Assembly (NCBI GenBank): GCA_028023455.1
Contig: JAQFVV010000450.1
Coordinates: 374,001 to 438,000, forward strand
Direction: 5' to 3'
Source: Epiperipatus broadwayi
Taxonomy: Eukaryota > Onychophora > Udeonychophora > Euonychophora > Peripatidae
DNA length: 64,000 bases
Position numbers and translations under genes: made by a program. The notes below the pieces were generated by a model. That model was not told where the DNA came from, did not search any database, and was given only the letters and a program-made list of their open reading frames with translations. Below are positions 1 to 9,100 of this stretch, piece by piece. How positions within the stretch are numbered: the stretch's first letter is position 1; each line of letters begins with the position of its first letter.

Positions 1-713
1 TCTTTTTTTGTTTAGAATGTAGTTTGTAATTGAGTTTTAATATACTTCAATCAAATAGATTTCTTAACATTTTGCACGTGTTAAAAATCGATAATAGTGC
101 AATATGTCAATAAAAAATTTCAGGGTTGTCAAGAGGTATTTATAATCTAAGGGTATACATTGGTATCAGTTCAGTATGTTTTCAGTAATGTTTAGAAGAG
201 GGCAGTAAATTTTTTAAACACTTTTATTTAAAAAAAGGTTCCGCTAAAAAGTAATAATTAAAATAGAAATAAAAAATTGTTTCTTTTAAAATGGATAAAG
301 TTTTATTTGTTTTTGATTGTGAAAGTTTCTTTTTAAAAACACTTCTTTCATAAACAAAATAATATTGAAATCAACTTTAAATGCATCACAAATTTTCTTT
401 AAAATGCAGCTTAGATCACATCATTTGTATTCTTCATTTTAAATAGAAATAATTACAAAAAATATTCAAATATAAAAAAAAATTCACTTTGTCAATGCTA
501 AATATATATATTATAATATAAACTTTTATTTACTGTGTACTAAAATGTAAAAAAAAATGTTTCATTCAATCACAATTGAATTGGAAACCCCATATTTTTG
601 TTTCAAATTAAATATAAAAAAATCAACTGCAGTTGAAGAAAACCATTATTTTTTGATTTTTTAGTGCACATTAAATAAAAGCAATTATTATAACAAATTA
701 TATATATATTAAA
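1..713. other. AT-rich intergenic DNA
   Basis: Low-complexity A/T runs and short TA stretches. I see no open frame, repeat family or RNA motif here. Confidence 0.6.
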
Positions 714-790
714 CAGGATTGGTGTTAATTTCAAAAATAACTTTATTAGTGTAAAATAATTGATTATTTAAGAATCAGGATTGGTGTTAA
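714..790 (+). repeat. 15-bp direct repeat, 62 bp apart
   Basis: CAGGATTGGTGTTAA occurs at about 714-728 and again at 776-790, just before the family I element. It could be an old target-site duplication or a short local duplication; the DNA between the copies is unrelated AT-rich sequence. Confidence 0.5.
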
Positions 791-1010
791 ACCACTAAAC
801 ATCACATGATCACCATTTCTTATGCTTGCACATAACTATTATTAAAACAGGCAAAACTCTCCATACAGTAGTGCCACTCAGTATAATCCAAGGCTCCTCT
901 CTGATGAAGGCCACAAGTCAGAAACTAGTCTGGGGATATTGGATGAGTAGGCACTAGATGATTTTATGCACAAGCTTTCTGGCATTACTGTATGGAAAGT
1001 TTTGCATGTT
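789..1010 (+). mobile_element. Family I foldback element, copy 1 (contains HHR motif)
   Basis: The element starts with AACCACTAAACATCACATGA and has inner arms GGCAAAACTCTCCATACAG on the left and the matching inverted CTGTATGGAAAGTTTTGC on the right. The same arms recur near 2.8-3.0, 40.9 and 56.5 kb. The centre is a hammerhead-like core (886-945). No protein is encoded. It is a short non-autonomous element; the most complete copy (56.5 kb) has a 14-bp target-site duplication, which suggests retrotransposition rather than cut-and-paste. Confidence 0.65.
886..945 (+). ncRNA. Hammerhead ribozyme motif, family I copy 1
   Basis: The core CTGATGA is at 901-907 and GAAAC at 921-925, followed by TAGTC with predicted cleavage after C930. 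Helix III would be the self-complementary ACTAGT, which has no loop, so it is more likely to work as a dimer. Helix II is GGC/GTC with loop CACAA, but positions 10.1/11.1 are an A-A mismatch, which is a weakness. Helix I pairs ATCCAA with TTGGAT (939-944) plus a CCTC/GGGG block. Activity is inferred only. Confidence 0.55.
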
Positions 1011-1320
1011 TTTATATATATTATTCTATTTAAATCATGATTAAAAGCACTTTGCAGTTTTATTTGCTTGTAGGTAAGATCATTAGGACAGTAGTATATA
1101 AGTGAATTTATATGCTACACTGAATACTTCAAATAAGTGGAAATGAATATCAATGAGTAGGAGTAAAAAAAATAAAAACTACAGTGTTAAAAAATGTTAT
1201 AATAATTTGAGTGTAATATTCGAAGTTGTTATATTTTTCTTATCTTGTTTGTAATTAATTGTCTAAAACATTTCTAACACTGGCAAAAGAAAAGATTTAT
1301 TCTGCATATTTTATTAACAG
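1011..1320. other. AT-rich intergenic DNA
   Basis: No feature is supported apart from the acceptor-like end of this stretch, which leads into the candidate exon. Confidence 0.5.
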
Positions 1321-1397
1321 TAGCTGAGCTCACTTTCAACAAGAGATGCCAGATTCAGAGCATTCATAATGTGACAGATATGCTGTGGTATTTACAG
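1321..1397 (+). CDS. Candidate 77-bp internal exon, unknown gene
   Basis: This segment has clearly more G+C than its flanks. It is preceded by an acceptor-like TTTTATTAACAG and followed by a strong donor, CAG|GTAAAA. One frame is open throughout: two bases, then 25 codons ending exactly at a codon boundary (begins AELTFNKRCQ, ends MLWYLQ). I do not recognise the protein, and a 77-bp open stretch could arise by chance. No neighbouring exon was found, so this is only a candidate. Confidence 0.3.
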
Positions 1398-1715
1398 GTA
1401 AAATGCTAATTATTTAAATAGTAACATTTGCATTAAGTAGTGTTCTCTTAAGTATTTACATGAAAAGATACAAGTACATAACAATGAATTATTTATTGAA
1501 AGACCTATTGAATTTTTTCAGGTGATGAATTAAATAAGAACTGATATAAAAAATTGCATTCTTATTAGCAAAATGTTATGAAATAGTAGAGAAATAAAGC
1601 AGTTGCCTATCACAAACTCAATGAAGTGGCTGGATTGATGTGGTTTGCTGAACTACACTAATAATTTCTAAAAATGTGAAGTATTAGATGAAGTGATGAT
1701 TCAATCAATCACTAA
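1398..1715. other. AT-rich intergenic DNA
   Basis: I see nothing that can be named in this stretch. Confidence 0.5.
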
Positions 1716-2062
1716 TATTCTGTCCAATAGACAAGTCCAGAGAGTAGTCACAACATCAATTCATCTATTCTTCCATTCTATTCTCTTCCTTGCCCATTTC
1801 TTCAATTCCACATAAGTCTTCCCATCTCTTACATCATCCAATAATGCCAATCTCTTCTGTCCTTTCTTTTTATCTCCACACACCCTTCTCTCCAAAACAT
1901 CTTTCAATAAACTATAATCTCTTCTCATTATATGTCCAATCCAGTTTCTCTTTCTCTCGCTGATATTCTCAATCAATTTTCTTTCTTCATTTACTCTTTT
2001 CAAAACTTCTTCGTTATTTTACTCATCCAACTGATTTTCCCCCATTTCTCTCCACGTCAGCA
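1716..2062 (-). pseudogene. LINE retrotransposon 3' end (C-terminal tail of pol)
   Basis: On the minus strand an open stretch (2003-1761) reads MKRVNEERKLIENISERKRN, then WIGHIMRRD, LLKDVLERRV and LLDDVRDGKTYVELKKWA. This is the typical C-terminal tail of many animal non-LTR retrotransposon polyproteins (WIGHvlRr, LLkDViEGrv, LLDDik patterns). The end shared with the copy at 23.1-23.6 kb includes GTGACTACTCTCTGG and GGACAGAATA. Only the last ~90 residues remain, so it is a 5'-truncated dead copy. Confidence 0.75.
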
Positions 2063-2574
2063 TCTCAAAGTGATGATTATAAGAGAAATATTGTGATCCT
2101 GCTTAACTGTTGTTTTTCATAATTGTCTTAGAAAGCCCTGATGATTAAAATAAGATTTTGTAATGAATTTGTTTCAGATAAGATTATATCAGATAACACT
2201 AATGCATTTTCAAGTGAATTTAAACAATTTGGTCATTAGTTTCGATCAGCTTTCATTTTGAAGAAGTTCCCGTGAACACTAGGAATAAAACCAGGAAATA
2301 ATTTTAGCACAAATGAGTGTTATTCTCATTTTAAAAGAATTGTATTTGTAGTTATATTTGATTTAATTATTTTACATTAATATTTTACAACTTTTAAAAA
2401 ATATCTATTATTTCATTTTGACAGGAAAAAAAATCTATATCAAATTTCAAAATGGTGCAACTTGCCGACAAAAAAAAAACTAGTTATGTGACTTAACTAA
2501 ATTTCTTAAAAAATAAAATTTTTCAAGTGGAAAGGATTTACAATTCAGATATAAAAATACAAACTACTAAATAT
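2063..2574. other. AT-rich intergenic DNA
   Basis: Homopolymer-rich DNA with no supported feature. Confidence 0.5.
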
Positions 2575-2655
2575 CACCTAATCACTAATTCCTATGCTTA
2601 CACAAGCTGTTGTGTAAGCATAGGAATTGGTGATCATGTGATGTTTTAGTGGTTT
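2575..2655. repeat. Perfect 18-bp inverted repeat with family I terminal sequence
   Basis: AATTCCTATGCTTACACA (2587-2604) is exactly inverted at 2611-2628 around a 6-base loop. The flank GGTGATCATGTGATG...TTTAGTGGTTT is the terminal sequence of family I elements (compare 789-830 and 56.76 kb). It looks like two element ends folded back on each other without the ribozyme centre. Confidence 0.65.
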
Positions 2656-2811
2656 TACAATAATCCAGTCCATAGCATGATGGTGAACATTTTTTTTTTT
2701 AAAAAAAAAACAAAGATACTGAATTGGGATCAGCAATGAGCTTGGATTGAAAACATTATTGTTTTTACATTGAATCTCATAGCTTCATAGTTGACTAAAT
2801 AGTAGCATTAG

Positions 2812-2996
2812 ATTGTAAGATCTAGATGCAGTGTTCTAAGATCCAAAGCTCCTTATTGATGAAAGTCACAAGCTAGAAATTAGTCTGGGATTATTGGATG
2901 AGTAGGCACTAGACAGAAATTTTATGCACAGATCTTCTTGAATCCAGTGATTACTAAGGCTTGCAATGGATGTCACTATTGTATGGAAAGTTTGCT
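2812..2996 (+). mobile_element. Family I element, copy 2 (decayed HHR)
   Basis: It aligns with copy 1 from AGATCCAAAGCTCC to CACTATTGTATGGAAAG. The ribozyme region (about 2841-2900) reads TTGATGA (2856-2862) and GAAAT, so C3 is lost and the GAAAC/TAGTC helix III is altered. TTGGATGAGTAGGCACTAGA after it is well conserved. It is an older, inactive copy. Confidence 0.6.
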
Positions 2997-3292
2997 ATAA
3001 ATAAACATATTCAGTTTTTAACTTTCCTGAATGTTATATATAATTTCATTTAGATAGGTAATTTCTTGAGATCTACCAATAGTCAATGTTGAGATGGTTT
3101 TTGTATTATTATAAATGCAATATATGAATATTACAATGGTATAGAACAATATAGGATGAATATAGGGAGAACATGGTCCCACAAATGCGTTGTTGCCATT
3201 GTAATGGTACACAACATATTAGGGCTGAATTATAAGGAGATGAAAAAATTGTCTTAATTTCAAAATCTTTTTTCGTTTTATATGACAATTTT

Positions 3293-3745
3293 GACATATA
3301 TAAAAGAAGTAACTGATAAAATTGGTAACATTTTAAAGAATAACAATATGCACACAGTTTACACTACTTAAAAAAAAAAGAAGAAATATTTCCACTTCCT
3401 AAAGATAAAATTTCTTTGAAGTGTCATTGTATATATGAAATTCCATGTAGGGTTTAATCACATACATATATTAGACTGATTAATCATAGAATAAATATTA
3501 GAAAAGAAGAATACATCTTGGCAGTCAGAGAAAAATCCAATTCATCAGCTATTTATTCTCATATAAAATTAACTAATCATGATATCAATTTTGATAAAAC
3601 AAATATTCTAGCAAAAAATTGAACAATATGACCAGAGATTGATAAGAGAAACTATAGAGATTTTAAAAGATCCAAGAGCATAAATGAAAGGTGTGAATTA
3701 AAGAAGATTAACAACATTTGGAAGAAGCTATTGGAAGACAAAATA
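3293..3745 (+). pseudogene. Penelope-like element, lineage A: linker and GIY-YIG remnant
   Basis: A broken frame reads YIKGVTDKIGNILKNNNMHT and later FPLPKDKISLK, CIYEIPC, HTYIRL, NIRKEEYILAVREKSNSSA, IYSHIKLTNHDINFD. This matches the order seen in PLE proteins: the post-RT block (YvkGvsekI..iL), then the GIY-YIG nuclease (giY.IPC, tYIGlt, R..eH..AVr, SaIy.H...tnH.idfd). At least three stops interrupt it, including one inside the CIYEIPC...YI region. The RT domain upstream is missing. The hammerhead at 3841-3900 lies about 100 bp downstream, as expected for PLE terminal repeats. Confidence 0.75.
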
Positions 3746-3840
3746 AATTTTAAAACTTCTCAACCAATAGAATTTAAGTAAGAGGAGAAACAAAAAGATA
3801 AAAATGATTTTAAATCTTACACACATTCCTATGATTTAAG

Positions 3841-3900
3841 AAAGAGAACGCTCTGAGGAAGGTACTTGTTATTGTACTGAAACGTCAGCTATTTTACTAC
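3841..3900 (+). ncRNA. Hammerhead ribozyme motif downstream of PLE-A
   Basis: CTGAGGA (3853-3859) fits CUGANGA exactly. Helix II pairs AG/GTAC with GTAC/T around a TTGTTATT loop. GAAACGTC (3879-3886) gives a self-complementary, loopless ACGT helix III and a GUC cleavage site after C3886. Helix I begins GCT (3850-3852) with AGC (3887-3889). Loopless helix III is known from dimeric hammerheads. The position just downstream of a PLE GIY-YIG remnant agrees with the known presence of these ribozymes in PLEs. Confidence 0.75.
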
Positions 3901-3933
3901 ATGGAATATCCCAAAAATAATAATAATGTAAAA

Positions 3934-4107
3934 TTATCACTTATCCATGAAAATATTAAAATTAATATATATATGTAATAATGTGTACTATAAGATATAT
4001 CCTACCTGTGCTATGTGTCCTCATGCTTTTGTAAATATAAAACTTCTAAATATATTATCACTTATCCATGAAAATATTAAAATTAATATATATATATATA
4101 TGTAATA
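3934..4107 (+). repeat. 121-bp tandem duplication within PLE-B debris
   Basis: TTATCACTTATCCATGAAAA begins at 3934 and again at 4055, an offset of 121 bp. The unit includes a piece of PLE-B coding sequence (NNVYYKIYPTCAMCPHAF). The second unit is interrupted at 4107 by the palindromic element and resumes near 4887-4899, so the first unit serves as the uninterrupted site. Confidence 0.75.
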
Positions 4108-4273
4108 GTAATAATAACAAGTCAGATGTCACATGACTTATATATAGCTTGCACTTACAAATATGTAAAATTAAGAGCGTGCTAAAAGCTCTAAACAAGC
4201 TTTTTTATTTATTTATGATAAATGCTACTACAAGAGAAGGCATTCAAATCATTTTTATCTTGGATTGTCCCCA

Positions 4274-4314
4274 TCCCCAGACCGGTTTCGACCTATGGGT
4301 CTCTTCAGTGAGGA
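4274..4314 (-). ncRNA. Canonical hammerhead ribozyme motif, left arm
   Basis: Minus-strand reading: helix I TCCTCA, core CTGAAGA (4308-4302), helix II GACC-CATA-GGTC (4301-4290), then GAAACCGGTC (4289-4280) and TGGGGA closing helix I. All invariant core bases are present. Helix I is 6 bp (one G-U) and helix II is a perfect 4 bp. Helix III is the self-complementary ACCGGT without a loop, so a dimer is the likely active form. Predicted cleavage lies between 4280 and 4279. Confidence 0.85.
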
Positions 4315-4739
4315 GTTGGGACATTAGATCTAAAAAACCAACTCAAGCAAAGCATTTATCTAAAAGATAATTGTTAGAAGAAGATCTGAAACTTTTAGAC
4401 ATCTACATGTCTTTAAAGTCAGCTCTCCAACTGAAAAAATCATATGGGCCTGAACTTAATTCAGATACTCCATATATTAGTAGGCTTAGCTCTTTAATTT
4501 AGCTAAAGCCACAACAGTAAAATAATAACTTAATAACTGTTGTGGCTTTAGCTAAATTAAAGAGCTAAGCCTACTAATATATGGAGTATCTGAATTAAGT
4601 TCAGGCCCATATGATTTTTTCAGTTGGAGAGCTGACTTTAAAGACATGTAGATGTCTAAAAGTTTCAGATCTTCTTCTAACAATTATCTTTTAGATAAAT
4701 GCTTTGCTTGAATTGGTTTTTTAGATCTAATGTCCCAAC

Positions 4740-4780
4740 TCCTCACTGAAGAGACCCATAGGTCGAAACCGGTCTGGGGA
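4740..4780 (+). ncRNA. Canonical hammerhead ribozyme motif, right arm
   Basis: Mirror copy of the motif at 4274-4314. CTGAAGA is at 4746-4752, helix II at 4753-4764, GAAAC at 4765-4769, GUC cleavage after 4774, and helix I pairs TCCTCA (4740-4745) with TGGGGA (4775-4780). The whole motif is unchanged between the arms. Confidence 0.85.
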
Positions 4781-4899
4781 TGGGGACAATCCAAGATAAA
4801 AATGATTTGAATGCCTTCTCTTGTAGTAGCATTTATCATAAATAAAAAAAAAAGCTTGTTTAGAGCTATTAGCACGCTCTTAATTTTATATATGTAATA

Positions 4900-6391
4900 A
4901 TGTGTACTATATGATATATCCTACCTGTGCTATATGTGCTCATGTTTTTGCAAATATAAAATTCCTTTGCAAATTATGATTAATTTTGGTGGTTCATTTA
5001 TATATCAAACTTCTAAATATATTGGTAAGCTGTTGCAAGAGTCTTTAGAATTTGGGGAAAATGACATTGCTTCATCTTTTGATTTTGTAGAGAGAATTAA
5101 AAATATAATGATTAATGAGAATGATGTTATTGCTTCATTGGGTCTATTGATAGAGTGAATACCAGAAAAGTAATTGAACATGCATTAAAAAGTAATGGTG
5201 TTTGTAAATATGTGATAAATTTTTTTATTGATTCTTTAAAATTTTTTGATAACATTGTTGCTTCTTTTGAAGGTGAATATTATAAAAAGTCTAACATTTG
5301 GCCTATGGTTCTGACCGTTGTAGCAAAAGTTTGCAATTTTCTTTTGACTACATATGAGAATAGTATTTTGGATATGTGTACTTCTAAAGATATTAAAATT
5401 TACAATAAATATATAGATGATGTTTGTTTTTTCTCATGTGTCATAGCATCAGCCGGGAAGCGAACTGCTAACTCGGGACAACTGCTTGTAAAACAGCTGT
5501 CGCTGACCTCTTGACCACCAATGCTTGACATAGATGATGTTTTTGTTTGTGAAAATACCAATACTCTCAATTTACTTGTAGAGGAGTTAAATAATTTAAA
5601 TGGCTTGAAATGGACTATTGAAAAAGAACAAGACAAAAGTATTTAAGTATTTAAATTTAATTATTACAAGAGATAATAGTTATAAAATAATAATCAAACC
5701 ATTGCAAAAAAGGGGATATATGCCAAGTTTTAGATCTTTTTTGCTTTGTAATGAAAAATTATGTCATTACCAGAGTGATAAATTAAAAAATATTGAGATA
5801 TTTGCCAAGGAATTGGTTGAAATTGGTTATAAGATTAAACAAATTAATAATACTTTGTCCATTTAAAAAAGTTATAATGATTTACAAGAGTTGAGGATTG
5901 ATAATAAAAAATAGATATCTATTCCATATATTTCAAGTGAAATTTTTTAAGGATATATATAAGGATGTGTTTAATGTTTCATTTTGTGTTACAAATGTTA
6001 ATAAGTTAGTGAATAATTCTAAAAATGTCATACCAGTCAAGCAGGAAAGTAATGTTGTATATCAATTTTTTTTGTGGATGTATGTTATCATATATAAGTG
6101 AATCAAGGTGCAATATTGAAAAAAAGCTTAAAGCAGCATGGATTGTTATACAAGCACATGAAAAGTACAACTAATAATGATTTAATGACTGCTTCAGTTT
6201 TCTCGGATCACGAAAGGACATGTAAATATACATTTAAGTTTGATATTGAAAGTATTAAGATTTTTCATGAAGAGAGTAACCATAAAAAAAAAAAAATTAA
6301 GAAGGCAATTTTAATAAATAAAAATAAAATGAATATAATTAATAGACAAGTTGTTAACATTAAAATTCAGGATTCATGGGAATTGAGTTGA
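4900..6391 (+). pseudogene. Penelope-like element, lineage B copy 1: RT plus GIY-YIG, broken
   Basis: Fragments appear in PLE order. IYPTCAICAHVFANIK is the block before RT motif 2. INFGGSFIYQTSKYIGKLLQ corresponds to the fingers/palm entry, and NDVIASL followed by a frameshift to motif A. FEGEYYKK...FLLTTYENSIL corresponds to motif B, and YIDDV (about 5409-5425) is motif C. ELNNLNGLKWTIEKE follows, then a linker with IPYISSEI, then a GIY-YIG region (YHIYISESRCNIEK, SVFSDHERTCKYTFKFDIES). Several frameshifts and stops are present. The QINGxxMGSP-type motif B core is corrupted and a SINE sits in motif C. The copy is 5' truncated and dead. A second PLE-B copy begins just downstream, so the two are in tandem. 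Confidence 0.75.
5426..5529 (-). mobile_element. tRNA-derived SINE inserted in PLE-B motif C
   Basis: Minus-strand reading: GTCAAGCATTGGTGGTCAAG (A-box-like), a central AGTTCGCTTCCCGG (B-box-like), then GATGCTATGACACATGAGAA and a short A-run. ATAGATGATGTTT flanks it at 5413-5425 and 5530-5542 as a 13-bp target-site duplication. The duplicated bases are the ones that encode the IDD of the YIDD motif. It belongs to the same family as the SINEs at 22.9, 37.9 and 58.8-59.4 kb. Confidence 0.85.
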
Positions 6392-6424
6392 TGATGTTTG
6401 CTTCCATTATGTTTTTTTAAATTT

Positions 6425-6475
6425 AGCGGCAGTTGAGGAGGGTTAAGGAATTAACCGAAAATACTTCTGTGGATT
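6425..6475 (+). ncRNA. Decayed hammerhead motif between tandem PLE-B copies
   Basis: TTGAGGA (6433-6439) differs from CUGANGA only at C3. Helix II is GGTTAA/TTAACC. GAAA is at 6457-6460. A one-pair helix III with loop ATAC leads to U6466, and helix I can pair GCAG (6429-6432) with CTGT (6467-6470). It sits about 35 bp after the PLE-B GIY-YIG remnant, the same relative place as in PLE-A and PLE-C. Probably inactive. Confidence 0.45.
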
Positions 6476-6635
6476 GAAAGAATTATATGATAATTAATTA
6501 CCATTATATTTATTATTTTTATTGTTATTATAATAGTTTTTAATTAATAGACATTTATTTGTAGTACATTTTTTTTTTTATAACAGATTAAAGTGATGTT
6601 AAGAAACAATGAATCGTTAAGGAGTAGCAGAAGCA

Positions 6636-6989
6636 ATGTAAAAAAGTTATTAAACTTAAATGTAAGAATTGTAAAGTTTATTATGTATTCCCAAATTGTT
6701 GCAACATAAAATTGAACAATTATATAAATTTAGTACCAAGATATATGGATAAATTAAAATCAATAATTTTAAATGATGTAGTTAATAAATGTAAAAAAGA
6801 ACTTTTTGATAATCAGAGGTATTTGAAAGCAATTGAACATTTAATGATTTTAAATGAATGATGTGCTTGGGACGAATATAAAATTGTTTGTGAAAATGGA
6901 TTTAAATTATTTGAACTTAAATCAAGTAATGAATTTGAGAAAATTGATTTTTTTATTTAATAAGCAGTATCATAAACTCATAATGATAT
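6636..6989 (+). pseudogene. PLE-B copy 2, N-terminal part, first segment
   Basis: One frame reads KLKCKNCKVYYVFPNCCNIK, then NLVPRYMDKLKSIILNDVV, KKELFDNQRYLKAIEHLMIL, one stop, CAWDEYKIVCENGFKLFEL, and EFEKIDFFI. The first block resembles the PLE-C N-terminus (QIYFLKKCREFSVFPRCCVI), so I assign it to a PLE N-terminal region. The 2.1-kb LTR at 6990-9100 cuts it, and the same reading frame resumes after the LTR once the 4-bp duplication is discounted. Confidence 0.6.
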
Positions 6990-9100
6990 TATAACGATCG
7001 AAATGAAAGTGAAGATCGAATCTAAACGCAAACTACGATATCTGCTCTACAAGGTGCCATCTAGGCATTTAAACCTAGAAAAATTTATAGAGTAGGCAGA
7101 TATGCGCTGTTAAGATTCCACTTTATTTAAATATTCTGATCGTTAGCCCAAGTCACTAGTTCAGTGGAGACGCAGAGATAAATAAAATATAAATTTTATA
7201 TCTTAAATATCAATAAATAAAAGCCACTGCCAGAAATTAACACATAAAAATATTTATTTACGCACATATAAAATCATTCTAATTTGAGGAATATGTTTAA
7301 CATTTTAGATTTTTATATTAACTTATAATTTTACATTTAACTAAGTTTCAATGAGTTTAATATTTTATTTAGATAGTCAAGTATGAATAGACTACATAGA
7401 TCTGCATTTGAAAAGAAAATATTCTTCCCTGATTTAACCTTAGGCAACAAATTTCGCAACCAAACTGGCGCCAATCCATCTGATACATTCATGTATTCAA
7501 TGTAGCATGATACGACAACACAAAATACTATAATGTCAGGAAAGTACATCTGATCAGTAAGTAGATTAGAGAAGACATGGTATCTCCACCAACATGAATG
7601 TGACATCTGTTGGCGAGTAGAACAATAAACAAAAAAACTCCACAGGAATGGACTGCGGTCTTCTGCCGACTTACAAACCCATCCATAGGCAAACAAAAGG
7701 TGTATGGCGTATATATGCAATCCTGCCCGAAGCGGATCTCATACTACATCTACAAATTACACAAATATATCCAATCCATTGAGCCAATTCAACTACGAAA
7801 CGAATAACCTAAGATTATCCTCCCTTAATATAACTTTACCAAAACTATATAGCCATTCACGCCCGACTTAAATTTAACATTTCAATACGTTCGCACAGAT
7901 TTGTTTAAAAATGTTAGGTATAGATCGATTACATAGATTCCACGGTCAAAAACATTTCAAAATAAACATAAATGATCAAAATACAAAATTATTGATACCG
8001 ACAATCGCAGAGGGAAATTTATAAGTAACCCAATAGTATTCACCATAAGATACTTGCGTTGTCACCAATAACTTAAAATACATCCGAATAAATACATTTT
8101 AGATACCGTACGGTATCATTATTTATCGAATGTCTATATATTTTGATCAAATATGAAAACCAAAATATAATTAACCGCGAACGAATCCATGCAAGTGTCT
8201 ATAAACAACTTAAATTTCATGCATTTAAATAATCTTTACAATAAGAAAAAAAAATTGGAAATGATGTTTATCAATCGGAAAACATATAAAATTAAACATT
8301 ATTAATTTGATTTAAAAACTTACAAAAGTCAGATAAGAGTCCGTTTTAACATTTAAGTTGGCTTGTTTATCAATTTATAAAACTTGACTAAAGTTCTTAA
8401 TTGATTTTAATAATTGTTCATTTCATATAGCTTATGGTAGAAGAGTCCAGGTTTCTGCTTTTAATTCCTGCGACGCCTCCATTGGAAGATAATGTTCTGG
8501 AGATGGCAATAGCTGGTTCAAGGTAACACAGTCTTTTCATTTTTCTTTTTTAAATAGAGAGTGTGGTATGTGCGTCCTACCGCATCTCTCAAACACACAA
8601 CGCTGGAACTGTCAGAAAAAACTGTATTTCCCTTTTTATATTATCCACACGGATTCAACCAACAAAACGTCACTAATCCATCACTTTCGTTAGGGTCCGA
8701 GCCAAGGCTTAGTGCTTCCATTGGTCAAGCTAATTTCTTTTTATTTTCTTATCTATCTTTCATCAGATCATTTTAATTATACAAGAGCCCAAGGGCCAGT
8801 TTGGTTTTCGATAATTCATAAACAATCATTTCCATTTACAGATTACGAGAATTAATTAATACCTGTTTTTATTTTTAAATCTTGTACTTTTTTTTTTATA
8901 AAAAAGTACATTCAAATACTTATTTATTTGTTTTTTTTTTTTTTTTAAAAAAAAATATTTTTAAAGTTTGGCATCTGTGCGAATGTATATACATTTAACA
9001 AACATTTTAATTTTAGCGTTTAGTTTTTTTTTACTTTTATTTGCGAACTTTTAAGTTTTTATTTTAAATTAATGTAACGACATATTTATATATCGTTACA
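6990..9100 (-). mobile_element. Long solo LTR, copy 1
   Basis: The right end is TCGTTACA (minus-strand start TGTAACGA) and the left end TATAACGA, flanked by a 4-bp duplication ATAT (6986-6989, 9101-9104). It is homologous along its whole length to 19373-21507. The TG...CA style ends, the 4-bp duplication, and CCAAT and TATA boxes on the minus strand favour an LTR over a DNA transposon. I see no protease, RT or integrase, so it is read as a solo LTR about 2.1 kb long. The alternative is a large non-autonomous TIR element. Confidence 0.65.
8631..8727 (-). promoter_or_regulatory. Putative LTR promoter, CCAAT plus TATA
   Basis: Minus-strand TGACCAATGG (8727-8718) is followed about 80 bp later by TAATATAAAAAGGG (around 8644-8630). 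The same pair is at 21109-21118 and about 21021-21034 in the second copy. Confidence 0.5.

Larger units (their letters stand above)
4108..4886. mobile_element. Palindromic element carrying two opposed hammerheads
   Basis: Arms of about 350 bp (roughly 4163-4517 and 4537-4886) are near-perfect inverted repeats around a 19-base spacer. The flanking TATATATGTAATA (4095-4107 and 4887-4899) looks like a 13-bp target-site duplication. That is supported by the intact paralogous site in the preceding 121-bp unit, although TA-rich sequence weakens the case. Each arm holds a canonical hammerhead in opposite orientation. Short open frames in the arms mirror each other and encode nothing I recognise. The element may derive from the terminal repeats of a further PLE lineage. 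Confidence 0.75.
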
